Program-made: the position numbers and the translations under genes | DNA from: Akkermansiaceae bacterium | GTDB taxonomy: Bacteria > Verrucomicrobiota > Verrucomicrobiia > Verrucomicrobiales > Akkermansiaceae | Assembly: GCA_023300205.1 (NCBI GenBank) | Contig: JALZVD010000250.1 | Coordinates: forward strand, 1-27,026 | Length of the DNA stretch: 27,026 nucleotides | Reading direction: 5' to 3' | Shown here: positions 19,177 through 27,026 of the stretch, piece after piece | How positions within the stretch are numbered: position 1 is the first letter of the stretch | Layout: every line of letters begins with the position of its first letter | Notes under the pieces: model-generated | Seen by the model: only the letters and a program-made list of their open reading frames with translations | Told to the model about the DNA's origin: nothing | Database searches by the model: none

Positions 19177-21717
19177 TTATCCTATTAAATTGTTGTTTTC
19201 TTCATTAGATTGTTGATCTATTAATCCGCATTCATCTGTTATATATCCAGTAACTTGTATTTGATCTTCTGTATCAGTAAAAAAATCTATAGTATCATCA
19301 GCTGCTATATTTGAAGTTCTATTGAAAAGGTTTCCTAAATCTGAAACTTCTATTTCAACTTTCTCTCCGTCTCTCTTAATCGAAGTTACTACTCCTGAGA
19401 ACTTTGTTGCATTTTGGTTATTCTTATACATTCTTCTAAAGTTCAATATAACATGCTCTCCAGATTCTATATCAGCTAATGTTAATGAAGCATTAATCTT
19501 AACTATATTTTCTCTTTGAGAACGATTATATGCAAGTCTTTGAGTTATCTCTTCAGCTGTTGTTGTGTCAGATACATATAAAGTGAAGTTTTCGTTCTTC
19601 TCTGATATTTCGAAATCGCTAGTAAATTCGTTTACATACGTATATTCGTTTTGTGAAGATTCATTAACTAGGTAATCGTGCTCTATCGAATCGTAGAATG
19701 ATGTGATCGACGATGCTAGGTTACCGCTCCTACCTTGTATAGACCATGATATTACGTCGTGATCTTCAATCACTCTTGCGTCTGGGTTAACTGCAGCATC
19801 TACAGACTTATAAGCTAAGTTTAAATCATTATCTAATCTCAGTGCTGATGAAATAGTTTTATTGATTAAGTTTATCGGATCTTTAACTTCTGGTATAGTC
19901 TTAGTTGTTGCTAACTCTGGTATCGCTAAACTCATTTTAGAGTAATTAATCTGAGCTTCATCTAGAAATGTTTGTTCGTTTATTATTCCAGATAGTACGT
20001 CAATTTGTTTTAATAAGTCTAGAGCTATTTCTGCTCCAGTTTCAACTACTTGATTATTCTTGATATTATCTAAAGGCTTACCATAACAATCAATTGCTAC
20101 CTTAGTATTGTCGGAAATGTAATTAGGTTTCTTTGCATATGCTGGACCTAAGTATGAACTAGTAGGTGCAGTTCTTAAGAATATTTCATTCTCTGTTACC
20201 CTCGCTATCTCTATGTGGTCAGCATCTGCCGAACCGACAGGCTTAATCCAATCCCTAGGCTTCAATTGGGAACTTAAATCGACACTAGTTGTTGCCGTTG
20301 TGCTTCCTATTGTGAAATTTACTGTACCTCTTTGTAACTCATTTTCTGCAGTTTCGAATTCGGCTAAATCGCTTATTGTGAATGTTAGAAAATCTGAAGT
20401 ATTGTTTATGTTAGTTATTTGATTAAAATCTATCAAATCGTCATCGATTGCTAATCTAATTATCGGACTTCTAATTATGTTTTGCCCTACAACAGCACTG
20501 CTCAGTGTTGCTAATTTCAATATTAAACTATCCCCCGATATACTAGATATTTCGTTAGCAAGACTACCAATAACGACACTATCTCCAGGTTCATAACCTA
20601 CTGTAGATGATACCAGTACAGTTCTAGCGTTCAAAAGATTTAATATCTCTTCACTTCTTTCTGAACCGTGATGAGAATATGCATAGAATTTGCGATTTAA
20701 ATGTCTATTCGGTATCTTAGGTTTAACTCTAAACTCCAGACCTGATGCGACAATCCTGAATCCTGGATCACTAGACACATTTAAACTAATATTACTATTG
20801 ACTCTCTCGACTGTATACTCGAATCCGTCAACAACTATTATGTCTCCAGCTGATATATCTTTATGAAAGAACGTTCCTGAACCTGTCGCCGAACCTCCAC
20901 TAACTGTCAATGTTCCTTGACCTACAAATCCTTCTTCTTCCGCTTGGCTTATTGAAGTAACCCTATATCCTTGTATTCTTCCGTAGCACTGTCTTTTCAA
21001 AGTTCCCAAGTCTCTCTTGGATACATTATCGTCTTCAGTGAATGATTCTAAAGGAACACGCGAATCTAGCTTCAAAACGGGATCTTTAACGTTGAAAGAG
21101 ATTTTATCTAGGTCGTATGTACCATCATTAATGAAGCCTCTATAGACGATTTTAGCCTGGTCTATGGGTAAATCTCTATGATAAGAGTAAATCTCTACTA
21201 ATTTAGACTCCCAAATCAATCTATTGTAGATCTCATCAAAATATCCATCATTATTTTCTAGAGTTAGTGTACCTGAACCAGTCAATGACACTTTCTCTGG
21301 GTTAAAAGTCGATTTAAATCCAGGGCTTCTTAAAATTCTGGGTAGGTATTCTACGATTGTAGACTCTTGCTCGATTTGGTAGGATGCAACCAAAGGTGAA
21401 TTTGAAAAGAATAGTTTATAAAAAACTAAAGGTGATTCCAGACATGGATCTGAAGCCTCTGAATATAAATATAATAGTCCAGTATCGATATCGTACGAAT
21501 ATGCTCCCTCATATAGTTGACCAATGCCATCTACTCTAGTTAACTCTACGCTACCTTTCTTGACTCTATCTAGAACGAAGTCTAGCTTCTTTCTCCAGGT
21601 AGTTCCACCTGTATTTTCCCAACCAATTACCTTTTCAGCTGGATAGATATATCCTAGTGTAAGCTTCTCACTTGATACTGAATTCTTGTAATCGGTGTAA
21701 TTATTATATTGCGCCAT
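19177..21717 (-). CDS. Tail hub/tip-like structural protein, 846 aa
   Basis: A large soluble protein. Residues 115-230 have IVYRGFINDGTYDLDKISFNVKDPVLKLDSR (about 168-198), like the repeated segment of tail-tip/hub proteins (gp27 type), followed by several beta-rich repeats and a C-terminal part (about 640-846) with ISWSIQGRSGNLASSITSFYD and GVVTSIKRDGEKVEIEVSD. No enzymatic motif. ATG at 21717 has only a weak GAGAAG; coupling to the upstream gene is likely. A role in tail-tip assembly or receptor recognition is inferred from size, content and neighbours. Confidence 0.65.
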   Translation of the reverse strand: MAQYNNYTDYKNSVSSEKLTLGYIYPAEKVIGWENTGGTTWRKKLDFVLDRVKKGSVELTRVDGIGQLYEGAYSYDIDTGLLYLYSEASDPCLESPLVFYKLFFSNSPLVASYQIEQESTIVEYLPRILRSPGFKSTFNPEKVSLTGSGTLTLENNDGYFDEIYNRLIWESKLVEIYSYHRDLPIDQAKIVYRGFINDGTYDLDKISFNVKDPVLKLDSRVPLESFTEDDNVSKRDLGTLKRQCYGRIQGYRVTSISQAEEEGFVGQGTLTVSGGSATGSGTFFHKDISAGDIIVVDGFEYTVERVNSNISLNVSSDPGFRIVASGLEFRVKPKIPNRHLNRKFYAYSHHGSERSEEILNLLNARTVLVSSTVGYEPGDSVVIGSLANEISSISGDSLILKLATLSSAVVGQNIIRSPIIRLAIDDDLIDFNQITNINNTSDFLTFTISDLAEFETAENELQRGTVNFTIGSTTATTSVDLSSQLKPRDWIKPVGSADADHIEIARVTENEIFLRTAPTSSYLGPAYAKKPNYISDNTKVAIDCYGKPLDNIKNNQVVETGAEIALDLLKQIDVLSGIINEQTFLDEAQINYSKMSLAIPELATTKTIPEVKDPINLINKTISSALRLDNDLNLAYKSVDAAVNPDARVIEDHDVISWSIQGRSGNLASSITSFYDSIEHDYLVNESSQNEYTYVNEFTSDFEISEKNENFTLYVSDTTTAEEITQRLAYNRSQRENIVKINASLTLADIESGEHVILNFRRMYKNNQNATKFSGVVTSIKRDGEKVEIEVSDLGNLFNRTSNIAADDTIDFFTDTEDQIQVTGYITDECGLIDQQSNEENNNLIG

Positions 21718-21718
21718 G

Positions 21719-22756
21719 CTATAACTTCTCTATAGTTACATAAGAGTCTATTAGTATTTGAGATATACTATCTCCAGTTTCGAAATGTGTGATAGATACT
21801 CTGTCTAGAGCTGTGACGTCTAGTATAACCTCTAAAGTGTTAGTTATGATGCTATAAGAATCTGTGGTAGTTCTATTTTCTAAAACTCCGCCTTCGTGAT
21901 TAGCAATTAACTGTCCAAATTGCGCCTCATGCCTAACAGCTAAAGACCTTCTTTCGTTAGTAGCTGGCGTTCCCGTTTCATTTTTCCCACTTACTAGTTG
22001 GACTTTAACTCGATATATTCCAGTTGTTGGAAAATTGATATAATCTGGATCAGTATTCTGAACTATACCACCATAAGTTACATGAACTAAATTAAAAGGT
22101 ATTCTATCATTAGCAGTGGGTTTAGTGTATTGAGGATTAACTTCTGCAAAGTATATTGTAGGAGTAGATGGTGCGCCAACTGGCAAATCTTCGTAAGTGA
22201 ATCCATCATTACCATCAGTAACTAGTATCTTATCTGTTGGTTGACTATCGTTAATTAGCTTAGCAGCGTCTAGCTCTGTTATATCACCAGCGATATCATC
22301 AGTTCTAAATAGACCAGTCATATATATAGTAGAACCGAAGTTATGATTAGAACCTTTATTGTGATATACTTCAAATCCTAATATCTCACCTTTAAGAATT
22401 TTAAAACTAACGTTAAGTGTTTCTCTATTTATTAAAGATCCAGCTCCGTATTCACTAAGATAATCTCGTTTAGCACTTCCGTTTTCAAACTTTAGTCTAG
22501 CTCTTAGTGTGTAACCTCCAGTAAAAGTCGTACTAAAAGTTCCTTGATAATGCATAGTTATTGTCATGTCTTCTTTAGCTTGAAGTTGACTAGTGTTTAT
22601 TATATCGAAATACTGAGCACCGTCCCCATTTTTAGCAGGGAATGCTGATAACTCTGTCCAAGTTCCACTAGCGATGCTAGTCTCAAAATGAGTTACTTCT
22701 ATTGCAACACTTTTTACTTTATTCTTAAAATTAGAAATTGAATTATTATAACCCAT
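21719..22756 (-). CDS. Putative tail fibre protein with C1q/TNF-like C-terminus
   Basis: 345 aa. Residues 1-190 are beta-rich. Residues 200-345 look like a jelly-roll of the C1q/TNF type (VNPQYTKPTANDRIPFNLVHVTYGG, then YINFPTTGIYRVKVQLVSG and ISQILIDSYVTIEKL), a common phage receptor-binding fold. This is a pattern match by eye. ATG at 22756 after CGGAG; the stop is one base before the next gene's start. Confidence 0.65.
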   Translation of the reverse strand: MGYNNSISNFKNKVKSVAIEVTHFETSIASGTWTELSAFPAKNGDGAQYFDIINTSQLQAKEDMTITMHYQGTFSTTFTGGYTLRARLKFENGSAKRDYLSEYGAGSLINRETLNVSFKILKGEILGFEVYHNKGSNHNFGSTIYMTGLFRTDDIAGDITELDAAKLINDSQPTDKILVTDGNDGFTYEDLPVGAPSTPTIYFAEVNPQYTKPTANDRIPFNLVHVTYGGIVQNTDPDYINFPTTGIYRVKVQLVSGKNETGTPATNERRSLAVRHEAQFGQLIANHEGGVLENRTTTDSYSIITNTLEVILDVTALDRVSITHFETGDSISQILIDSYVTIEKL

Positions 22757-22758
22757 TA

Positions 22759-24696
22759 TTAAAACTCCGTTACTTCATTTATGTTCATTGGTATTTCGTA
22801 TATTGTTGCGTGTGTCTCAGTAACTAATCCGTTACCTCTAATTGTGTCTCCAGTCTGGATGAAAAGAGCTTCGACTGTCATGTCGGTAGCAGTTGCTACA
22901 AAAGGTCCTACAACATAACTAAATTGTCCTTCGTGGGTATCGATAGATCCAGTAGGTATTGCTACGTTGATTCTAGATTGTCCAACTAAAGTAGTTCCAT
23001 TCCTTAATCTAGCTGAAACTGCCCCATCTACTCCTGCATGAGAGAATAGAAAGTTATAAATAACTTGATATGTATTTCCTACAACTAAGTTATTGAATCT
23101 CAAGTCTGTAATATCTAAAGTATCTGCAGTAACGTCAGCATTTAAAAATTTAGTCTGCTTCTTCATCGTACCACTAGTAACTAAACTAGGTAACATTGTT
23201 GTTCTATTTTGACCAACCTTAGCGATAACTCCTCTAACATATAAGTCTACTGTTACATATGAAGTTAGTGTCACATCGGAGACTTGAATTGCGCTAAATC
23301 GGATTGTTTCTCCTTGCAAACAACTAAATGTCGCATTACCTGAACCCCAAGCAAATCCTGTATCTTGAAATCTTCTATCTACGACTCGTCTATCTTTTAA
23401 GTTATTATCAACATCATAAAGTCTGATGTACATTTGTAAATATTCGCCTTCAGTCCAAGCTGTTGAGCTATTTAGTAGTAGTCCGAAATCACAAGTATAT
23501 AGTCCGTCTTCAGGTACTAAATATCCATCTGCCCAACCGTTAGCTGCTCCAGTGAATCCTCCTACAGCAGTTTCTGTATCAGGAAATGTTATAGCTACTT
23601 CAACATTATGAGTTAGAGTTATGGAATTGCTAGTATTTGTTCCATGAAAATATGGTGAAGCATTCAAAGTCCCATTCTCGGAAGTAATAAGAACTTGAGG
23701 ATATGTATTTAGTATTTGAAGGTTATCTGTATCTAATACGAAGAATGCTGGGCATATATATTCTCCAGCTAATTCTGGTTTAATATCAGTTAAAGTTCCG
23801 TCATTCTTTAAGAAGTATGTTTTTCCTATGTCGAATCCGTGAGCAACAGAAGAACCTATTGTGTCTCCCATAACTACGAAATTATCAGTATCAACAACTT
23901 GAATTATTGTGTGAGTTGGTAATGTTTCAGCTAAAGTATTTGTAGCTTTTAGCCAAGTTCCATCTTCTTGTAAGCTAACTTGTTCGTGTAATGTGAATGT
24001 GTGAGCAGCTTGATTGATAGTTAATTTACTTTCGCCACCATCATTCAACTCTGCTAAGTCTCCGTCGATTATTTGATATAATTTTTTTTCATCACTAGCG
24101 AAAACTAATTGACCATTTGTTGCAGTATCTGCATAGATATCTAAAGAAGCTTTTACTCCCTGCTTAACATCTAATCTAGTTGGAGTAGCTATTTCTTTAT
24201 TAGCAACTAACTGAAAGTTTGCTGAATCTATTATTTCCGAATTCGCTGCTACAGTACCTATTCTAAACTTCGATCCTGATATGTTACTGTAAAATATCCC
24301 TGCATCAGTTTCGTCACTCATTTCTACTGTTATACCAGCTTTATTAACTAGTGCTGAAGCTTCTGTTCCACCTTTATTCAAAGTGATATTAGCATCGGCT
24401 GTCTCTAGCTCCGTAGAATTAACTGTAGTTGTAGTTCCATTAATCGTTAAATCACCTTGAACTATGAAATCTCCAGTAACTTGCTCTAAGTTTAAAGTTC
24501 CTATTGAAACCCAACTTCCTGATACTTTCTCAAATACTTCTCCAGTATCTAAGTCTATATACTTATCTTCATCTAACCCATCAGCAACATTGGGAGAACC
24601 ATTATCGACTAGAAAACTACTTCCAGAAATAGCAGTAATTGCTGGCGTTGTTTCACTTTCGAATCCATCAAAGAACTCAACTCTTCTTAAACTCAT
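22759..24696 (-). CDS. Large tail fibre protein, 645 aa
   Basis: Residues 65-115 contain TGDFIVQGDLTINGTTTTV and ELETADANITLNKGG, a widespread phage fibre segment. Two later beta-sandwich domains resemble each other: about 335-500 (HGTNTSNSITLTHNVEVAITFPD...VTVDLYVRGVIAKV) and about 505-640. The C-terminal domains probably bind host surface structures. ATG at 24696 after GAGGTAAAA. Followed by the second, shorter fibre. Confidence 0.72.
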   Translation of the reverse strand: MSLRRVEFFDGFESETTPAITAISGSSFLVDNGSPNVADGLDEDKYIDLDTGEVFEKVSGSWVSIGTLNLEQVTGDFIVQGDLTINGTTTTVNSTELETADANITLNKGGTEASALVNKAGITVEMSDETDAGIFYSNISGSKFRIGTVAANSEIIDSANFQLVANKEIATPTRLDVKQGVKASLDIYADTATNGQLVFASDEKKLYQIIDGDLAELNDGGESKLTINQAAHTFTLHEQVSLQEDGTWLKATNTLAETLPTHTIIQVVDTDNFVVMGDTIGSSVAHGFDIGKTYFLKNDGTLTDIKPELAGEYICPAFFVLDTDNLQILNTYPQVLITSENGTLNASPYFHGTNTSNSITLTHNVEVAITFPDTETAVGGFTGAANGWADGYLVPEDGLYTCDFGLLLNSSTAWTEGEYLQMYIRLYDVDNNLKDRRVVDRRFQDTGFAWGSGNATFSCLQGETIRFSAIQVSDVTLTSYVTVDLYVRGVIAKVGQNRTTMLPSLVTSGTMKKQTKFLNADVTADTLDITDLRFNNLVVGNTYQVIYNFLFSHAGVDGAVSARLRNGTTLVGQSRINVAIPTGSIDTHEGQFSYVVGPFVATATDMTVEALFIQTGDTIRGNGLVTETHATIYEIPMNINEVTEF

Positions 24697-24715
24697 TTTT
24701 ACCTCGTTTGATATA

Positions 24716-25171
24716 TCATATTATTTCAAAGATTTCTATTGAATATGGAGCGTTAGCATCTTGTATGCCATCATCGCCATATCTATTAACTATCTCATTA
24801 TTATGTCTTTTAATTACTCCGAAGTTAGTACTTTCAGAGAATGTGTAACCAGTTGGTCTCAATCTTAACTCTATTTCTTGATAACCTATCACATTATCTA
24901 CGTGAACAAATACAGGAGTATCCAACTCAAAATAAACGTACCCATGAGCATAAGTTCCAGGTATCTCGCTATTAATCTCTTCAAACGTAACATCTTGAGT
25001 AGTATTGAGAATCGAGTCCACATAAATATCCAATGTTAAAGTTCCTGTAGGGAATCCTGACTTATAGAATTCGTACTTAATTCCTCTTATCATAATCGTT
25101 TCTAGCATTCTATGTTTGCTGATTATCTCAGAAGTTATAGTGTCGAAACAGTCTACAATAAAAGTGCTCAT
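24716..25171 (-). CDS. Putative distal tail or baseplate protein, 151 aa
   Basis: Beta-rich: residues 25-65 IMIRGIKYEFYKSGFPTGTLTLDIYVD, later HGYVYFELDTPVFVHVDN and EIELRLRPTG, like a jelly-roll or carbohydrate-binding module. ATG at 25171 overlaps the previous stop (ATGA) with no own ribosome site. Position right behind the tape-measure and Dit-like genes supports a tail-tip role. Confidence 0.6.
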   Translation of the reverse strand: MSTFIVDCFDTITSEIISKHRMLETIMIRGIKYEFYKSGFPTGTLTLDIYVDSILNTTQDVTFEEINSEIPGTYAHGYVYFELDTPVFVHVDNVIGYQEIELRLRPTGYTFSESTNFGVIKRHNNEIVNRYGDDGIQDANAPYSIEIFEII

Positions 25172-25947
25172 ACTACTTGCCTAAATCCTATTGTAGTATT
25201 GAATAATGAAGGACCTACGGTACTCCATTCTATTGAATCATCTATATAACAATACATTGAGAAGATATATTCACCCTCATCTGCTAAACTTCCTAAAGGA
25301 TCTACTATAACCCATAAAGGTCTAAAGTTTCCATGATATAACCATATATCATTAATTATATCGAACTCTTCTTTATTACAGAATTCTATGTCTCCAGACA
25401 TAAACTTAATTCTATTTCTTTGATCAATAAACGATTGACCATATCTATTATTAGCAACACTGCTATTGTCTGTAAGATTATAATTAAAGCTTGACTGAGA
25501 TATTCCATTCTGCTCTAATTGTAACTTCTTACCTAAGAATATATTAGATACTTCAATCTCTGTTGCTCCAACAAATAGTATCTTCCAGAATCTGAAGTAT
25601 GTAGAATCGTCGAATAATTTAAACCCAAAGTTATGTTCTTTATTTAGGTTTAATAATATTGGAGTAGATGAAGAGAAATCAGTAGAACCTGAACCAAATA
25701 ATACAACATTATTGAATCCCATTCCAGTTATATTATTACCAGTTATCGCGAAAGAATCAACTTCTCTAGTCTGTTTTAAATCGATAAAAACTTCCACTGT
25801 CGAACTTTCTGATCTAAACATCTTAGTCGTAAATGGATGAACTATATTCTCAACAGGAAACTGCTCAGTAACTACTCCATTTTGAGCTTGTATCGTTACG
25901 GTTGGATCTTCCACATAATTCTCTGATAAAAAAGTTAATTTACACAT
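25168..25947 (-). CDS. Putative distal tail protein, 259 aa
   Basis: Residues 1-110 look discoidin-like (VENIVHPFTTKMFRSESSTVEVFIDL then AITGNNITG); residues 150-259 include IDQRNRIKFMSGDIEFCNKEEF and end in IGFRQVV. Gene position directly behind the tape measure matches Dit proteins of siphophages, but the sequence itself is not diagnostic. ATG at 25947 shares bases with the tape-measure stop (TAATG) and has GGAGAGAG upstream. Confidence 0.6.
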   Translation of the reverse strand: MCKLTFLSENYVEDPTVTIQAQNGVVTEQFPVENIVHPFTTKMFRSESSTVEVFIDLKQTREVDSFAITGNNITGMGFNNVVLFGSGSTDFSSSTPILLNLNKEHNFGFKLFDDSTYFRFWKILFVGATEIEVSNIFLGKKLQLEQNGISQSSFNYNLTDNSSVANNRYGQSFIDQRNRIKFMSGDIEFCNKEEFDIINDIWLYHGNFRPLWVIVDPLGSLADEGEYIFSMYCYIDDSIEWSTVGPSLFNTTIGFRQVV

Positions 25948-27026
25948 TATCTACTCTCTCCTATTACGATGCCATCTCTAACACCTCTAGAAACTGATCT
26001 AGCAATCTCTGTATCATCAGCTCTTAATACTATTTCCATATTTGATATTCTATCACCTAAGTTATTTATTGCTTCAGCTACGTAAGAATTACCTCCCGAT
26101 TCAGCACCGTTTGCTATATTCATGAAGTTCTTTTGTTGTTGAGTATTTAAAATGGCTTCTCCAGAGTTGACATTAGCAACTAGATTATCTCCAGCGAAAT
26201 TACCCCCACCAATTATACCCCCAGTAGCAAAGTTACCAACATTAGTACTTCTAATCTTAGATATTGTTGCCACAGTCTTAGCAGTTGCTATTGCTCCAGC
26301 AGCTAGTCCAGCAGGGAAGAATGGAGCTGTTGCAAACCCGTTTACTACCGCTTGATAACCACTAATTAGAGCTTGAGCTAATGCTAATCTCTTCTTTTTC
26401 TTAGCATCTTGACCTGCTAAAACTTGAGCAGCACTAAAGAATTCGTCAGTAGCACTCAAAACAGAGTTAAATCCGTCTAAACTTAACTTTTCCTTAGCCT
26501 TTTCTATCTGCTGCTTGCCTTTATATAGTATTTTTTCCTTAGCTAGTTGATTTTTTAAGTTAATTTCCTTAAATTTCAGTATTCTAGTGTCATTATCTTG
26601 TATTAACTTAGCTTTTTGTATCTCAGAAGCTTTTATTATGTCTAATTTCTGCAATTCTAAGTCTCTTAGTCTAGTTAACTGAGCTTCGTTTCTAAGCCCC
26701 TCACTCTCGATCTCAGACGCTTGCTTCTCTAAGTTGAATAAAGCCCTAGCTTCTGATATTTCAGCGTCTAACGCGTTCTTAGCCTCGTTAAATTCAGTCT
26801 TACGTTTTAATTCGTCTTCCTGACTCTTCCTTTCTGCCTTAACTCTATCTTCTTCTGTCTTTAAATTCAAAGTTAATAAGTCTTGAGCGAACTTACTCTC
26901 TAATTCTAGCCTCTTAATCTTGCCGTCATTATTGATTTTTAGTTCATTCTCTTGTTTTTTATTCTCAGTTTGACTTAATTTCTCGTTTAGAGATAAAGCG
27001 TTCGCTATTTCTAGATCTGCTTTTTG
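25947..27026 (-). CDS. Tape measure-like protein, C-terminal part, cut by the window edge
   Basis: The frame stays open through to 27026 without a stop (359 residues visible), so the start is outside; the TTG at 26870 is only an internal leucine codon. About the first 230 residues are long coiled coil (Glu/Lys/Gln heptads). Then a hydrophobic stretch (VVNGFATAPFFPAGLAAGAIATAKTVATI), and FATGGIIGGGNF, NSGEAILNTQQQ follow. The last pattern (ATGG..GD..A.VNSGE.IL...QQ) is typical of tape measure C-termini that set tail length and form part of the injection machinery. Confidence 0.85.
   Translation of the reverse strand, partial: QKADLEIANALSLNEKLSQTENKKQENELKINNDGKIKRLELESKFAQDLLTLNLKTEEDRVKAERKSQEDELKRKTEFNEAKNALDAEISEARALFNLEKQASEIESEGLRNEAQLTRLRDLELQKLDIIKASEIQKAKLIQDNDTRILKFKEINLKNQLAKEKILYKGKQQIEKAKEKLSLDGFNSVLSATDEFFSAAQVLAGQDAKKKKRLALAQALISGYQAVVNGFATAPFFPAGLAAGAIATAKTVATISKIRSTNVGNFATGGIIGGGNFAGDNLVANVNSGEAILNTQQQKNFMNIANGAESGGNSYVAEAINNLGDRISNMEIVLRADDTEIARSVSRGVRDGIVIGESR

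Noticed and set aside
26868..26870. Start of the tape measure gene at 26870
   Set aside because: The codon is TTG without a ribosome site and the frame continues open to the window edge.
1..27026. tRNA genes, insertion sequences, integrase or attachment sites
   Set aside because: No cloverleaf with a TTCRA-type T arm, no transposase or integrase frame, and no terminal inverted repeats were seen by eye.

Overview
The window is part of an AT-rich genome of a tailed, siphovirus-like double-stranded DNA phage (or a closely related prophage). The evidence is the gene content: the C-terminal part of a tape-measure-like protein followed by distal-tail and fibre proteins, a GTA-type holin, a peptidoglycan-peptidase-like protein, and a complete replication and nucleotide module. 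Genes are tightly packed with ATGA/TAATG overlaps and AGGAG-type ribosome sites, and there are no tRNA, rRNA or metabolic host genes. The host cannot be named. Promoters match the bacterial sigma-70 consensus (TTGACA, 17 bp, TATAAT), and ribosome sites match a normal anti-Shine-Dalgarno. Portal, terminase large subunit and capsid genes are not in the window.

Layout from right to left. (1) 18239-27026, minus strand: tail module, running tape measure C-terminus (cut by the window edge), two putative distal-tail proteins, two beta-rich fibre proteins, an 846-aa hub-like protein and a collar-like fibre. (2) 17288-18246, plus strand: the only rightward unit, a 3TM-type holin and a 184-aa unknown protein. 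(3) 16978-17287: a divergent control region with three promoter-like sites, repeats and a hairpin. The promoters facing outward lie so close to the HNH gene and the holin gene that both messages look leaderless. (4) 16977-8884, minus: HNH nuclease, Cas4/RecB-like nuclease, ERF annealing protein, a 176-aa unknown, RecA/DnaB-like ATPase, primase-polymerase-type primase, family B DNA polymerase, a small membrane protein and an HTH-metallophosphoesterase fusion, closed by a small hairpin. (5) 8827-7066: zinc-ribbon coiled-coil protein, 177-aa unknown, an exported trypsin-like protease and a 58-aa protein. (6) 7000-1937: one operon of adenosylcobalamin-dependent ribonucleotide reductase, several unknowns, an M15-type peptidase, an HExxH protein, dUTPase and a 43-aa membrane protein, closed by a strong terminator at 1828-1856. 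(7) 1003-1827: about 825 bp without genes, AT-rich and repeat-bearing, the best candidate for a replication origin or control region. (8) 1-954: a run of very small leftward genes, each short group with its own near-consensus promoter.

Together the genes supply dNTPs (reductase, dUTPase), prime and copy DNA (primase, helicase, polymerase B), recombine ends (ERF, Cas4-like nuclease) and lyse the cell (holin, M15 peptidase). Points that stand out: a family of near-identical promoters that often overlap the upstream stop codon and leave very short leaders; a promoter and terminator only about 75 nt apart, suggesting a small RNA at 1828-1900; sequence repeats shared between the two non-coding regions 16 kb apart; and a phage-encoded exported serine protease.
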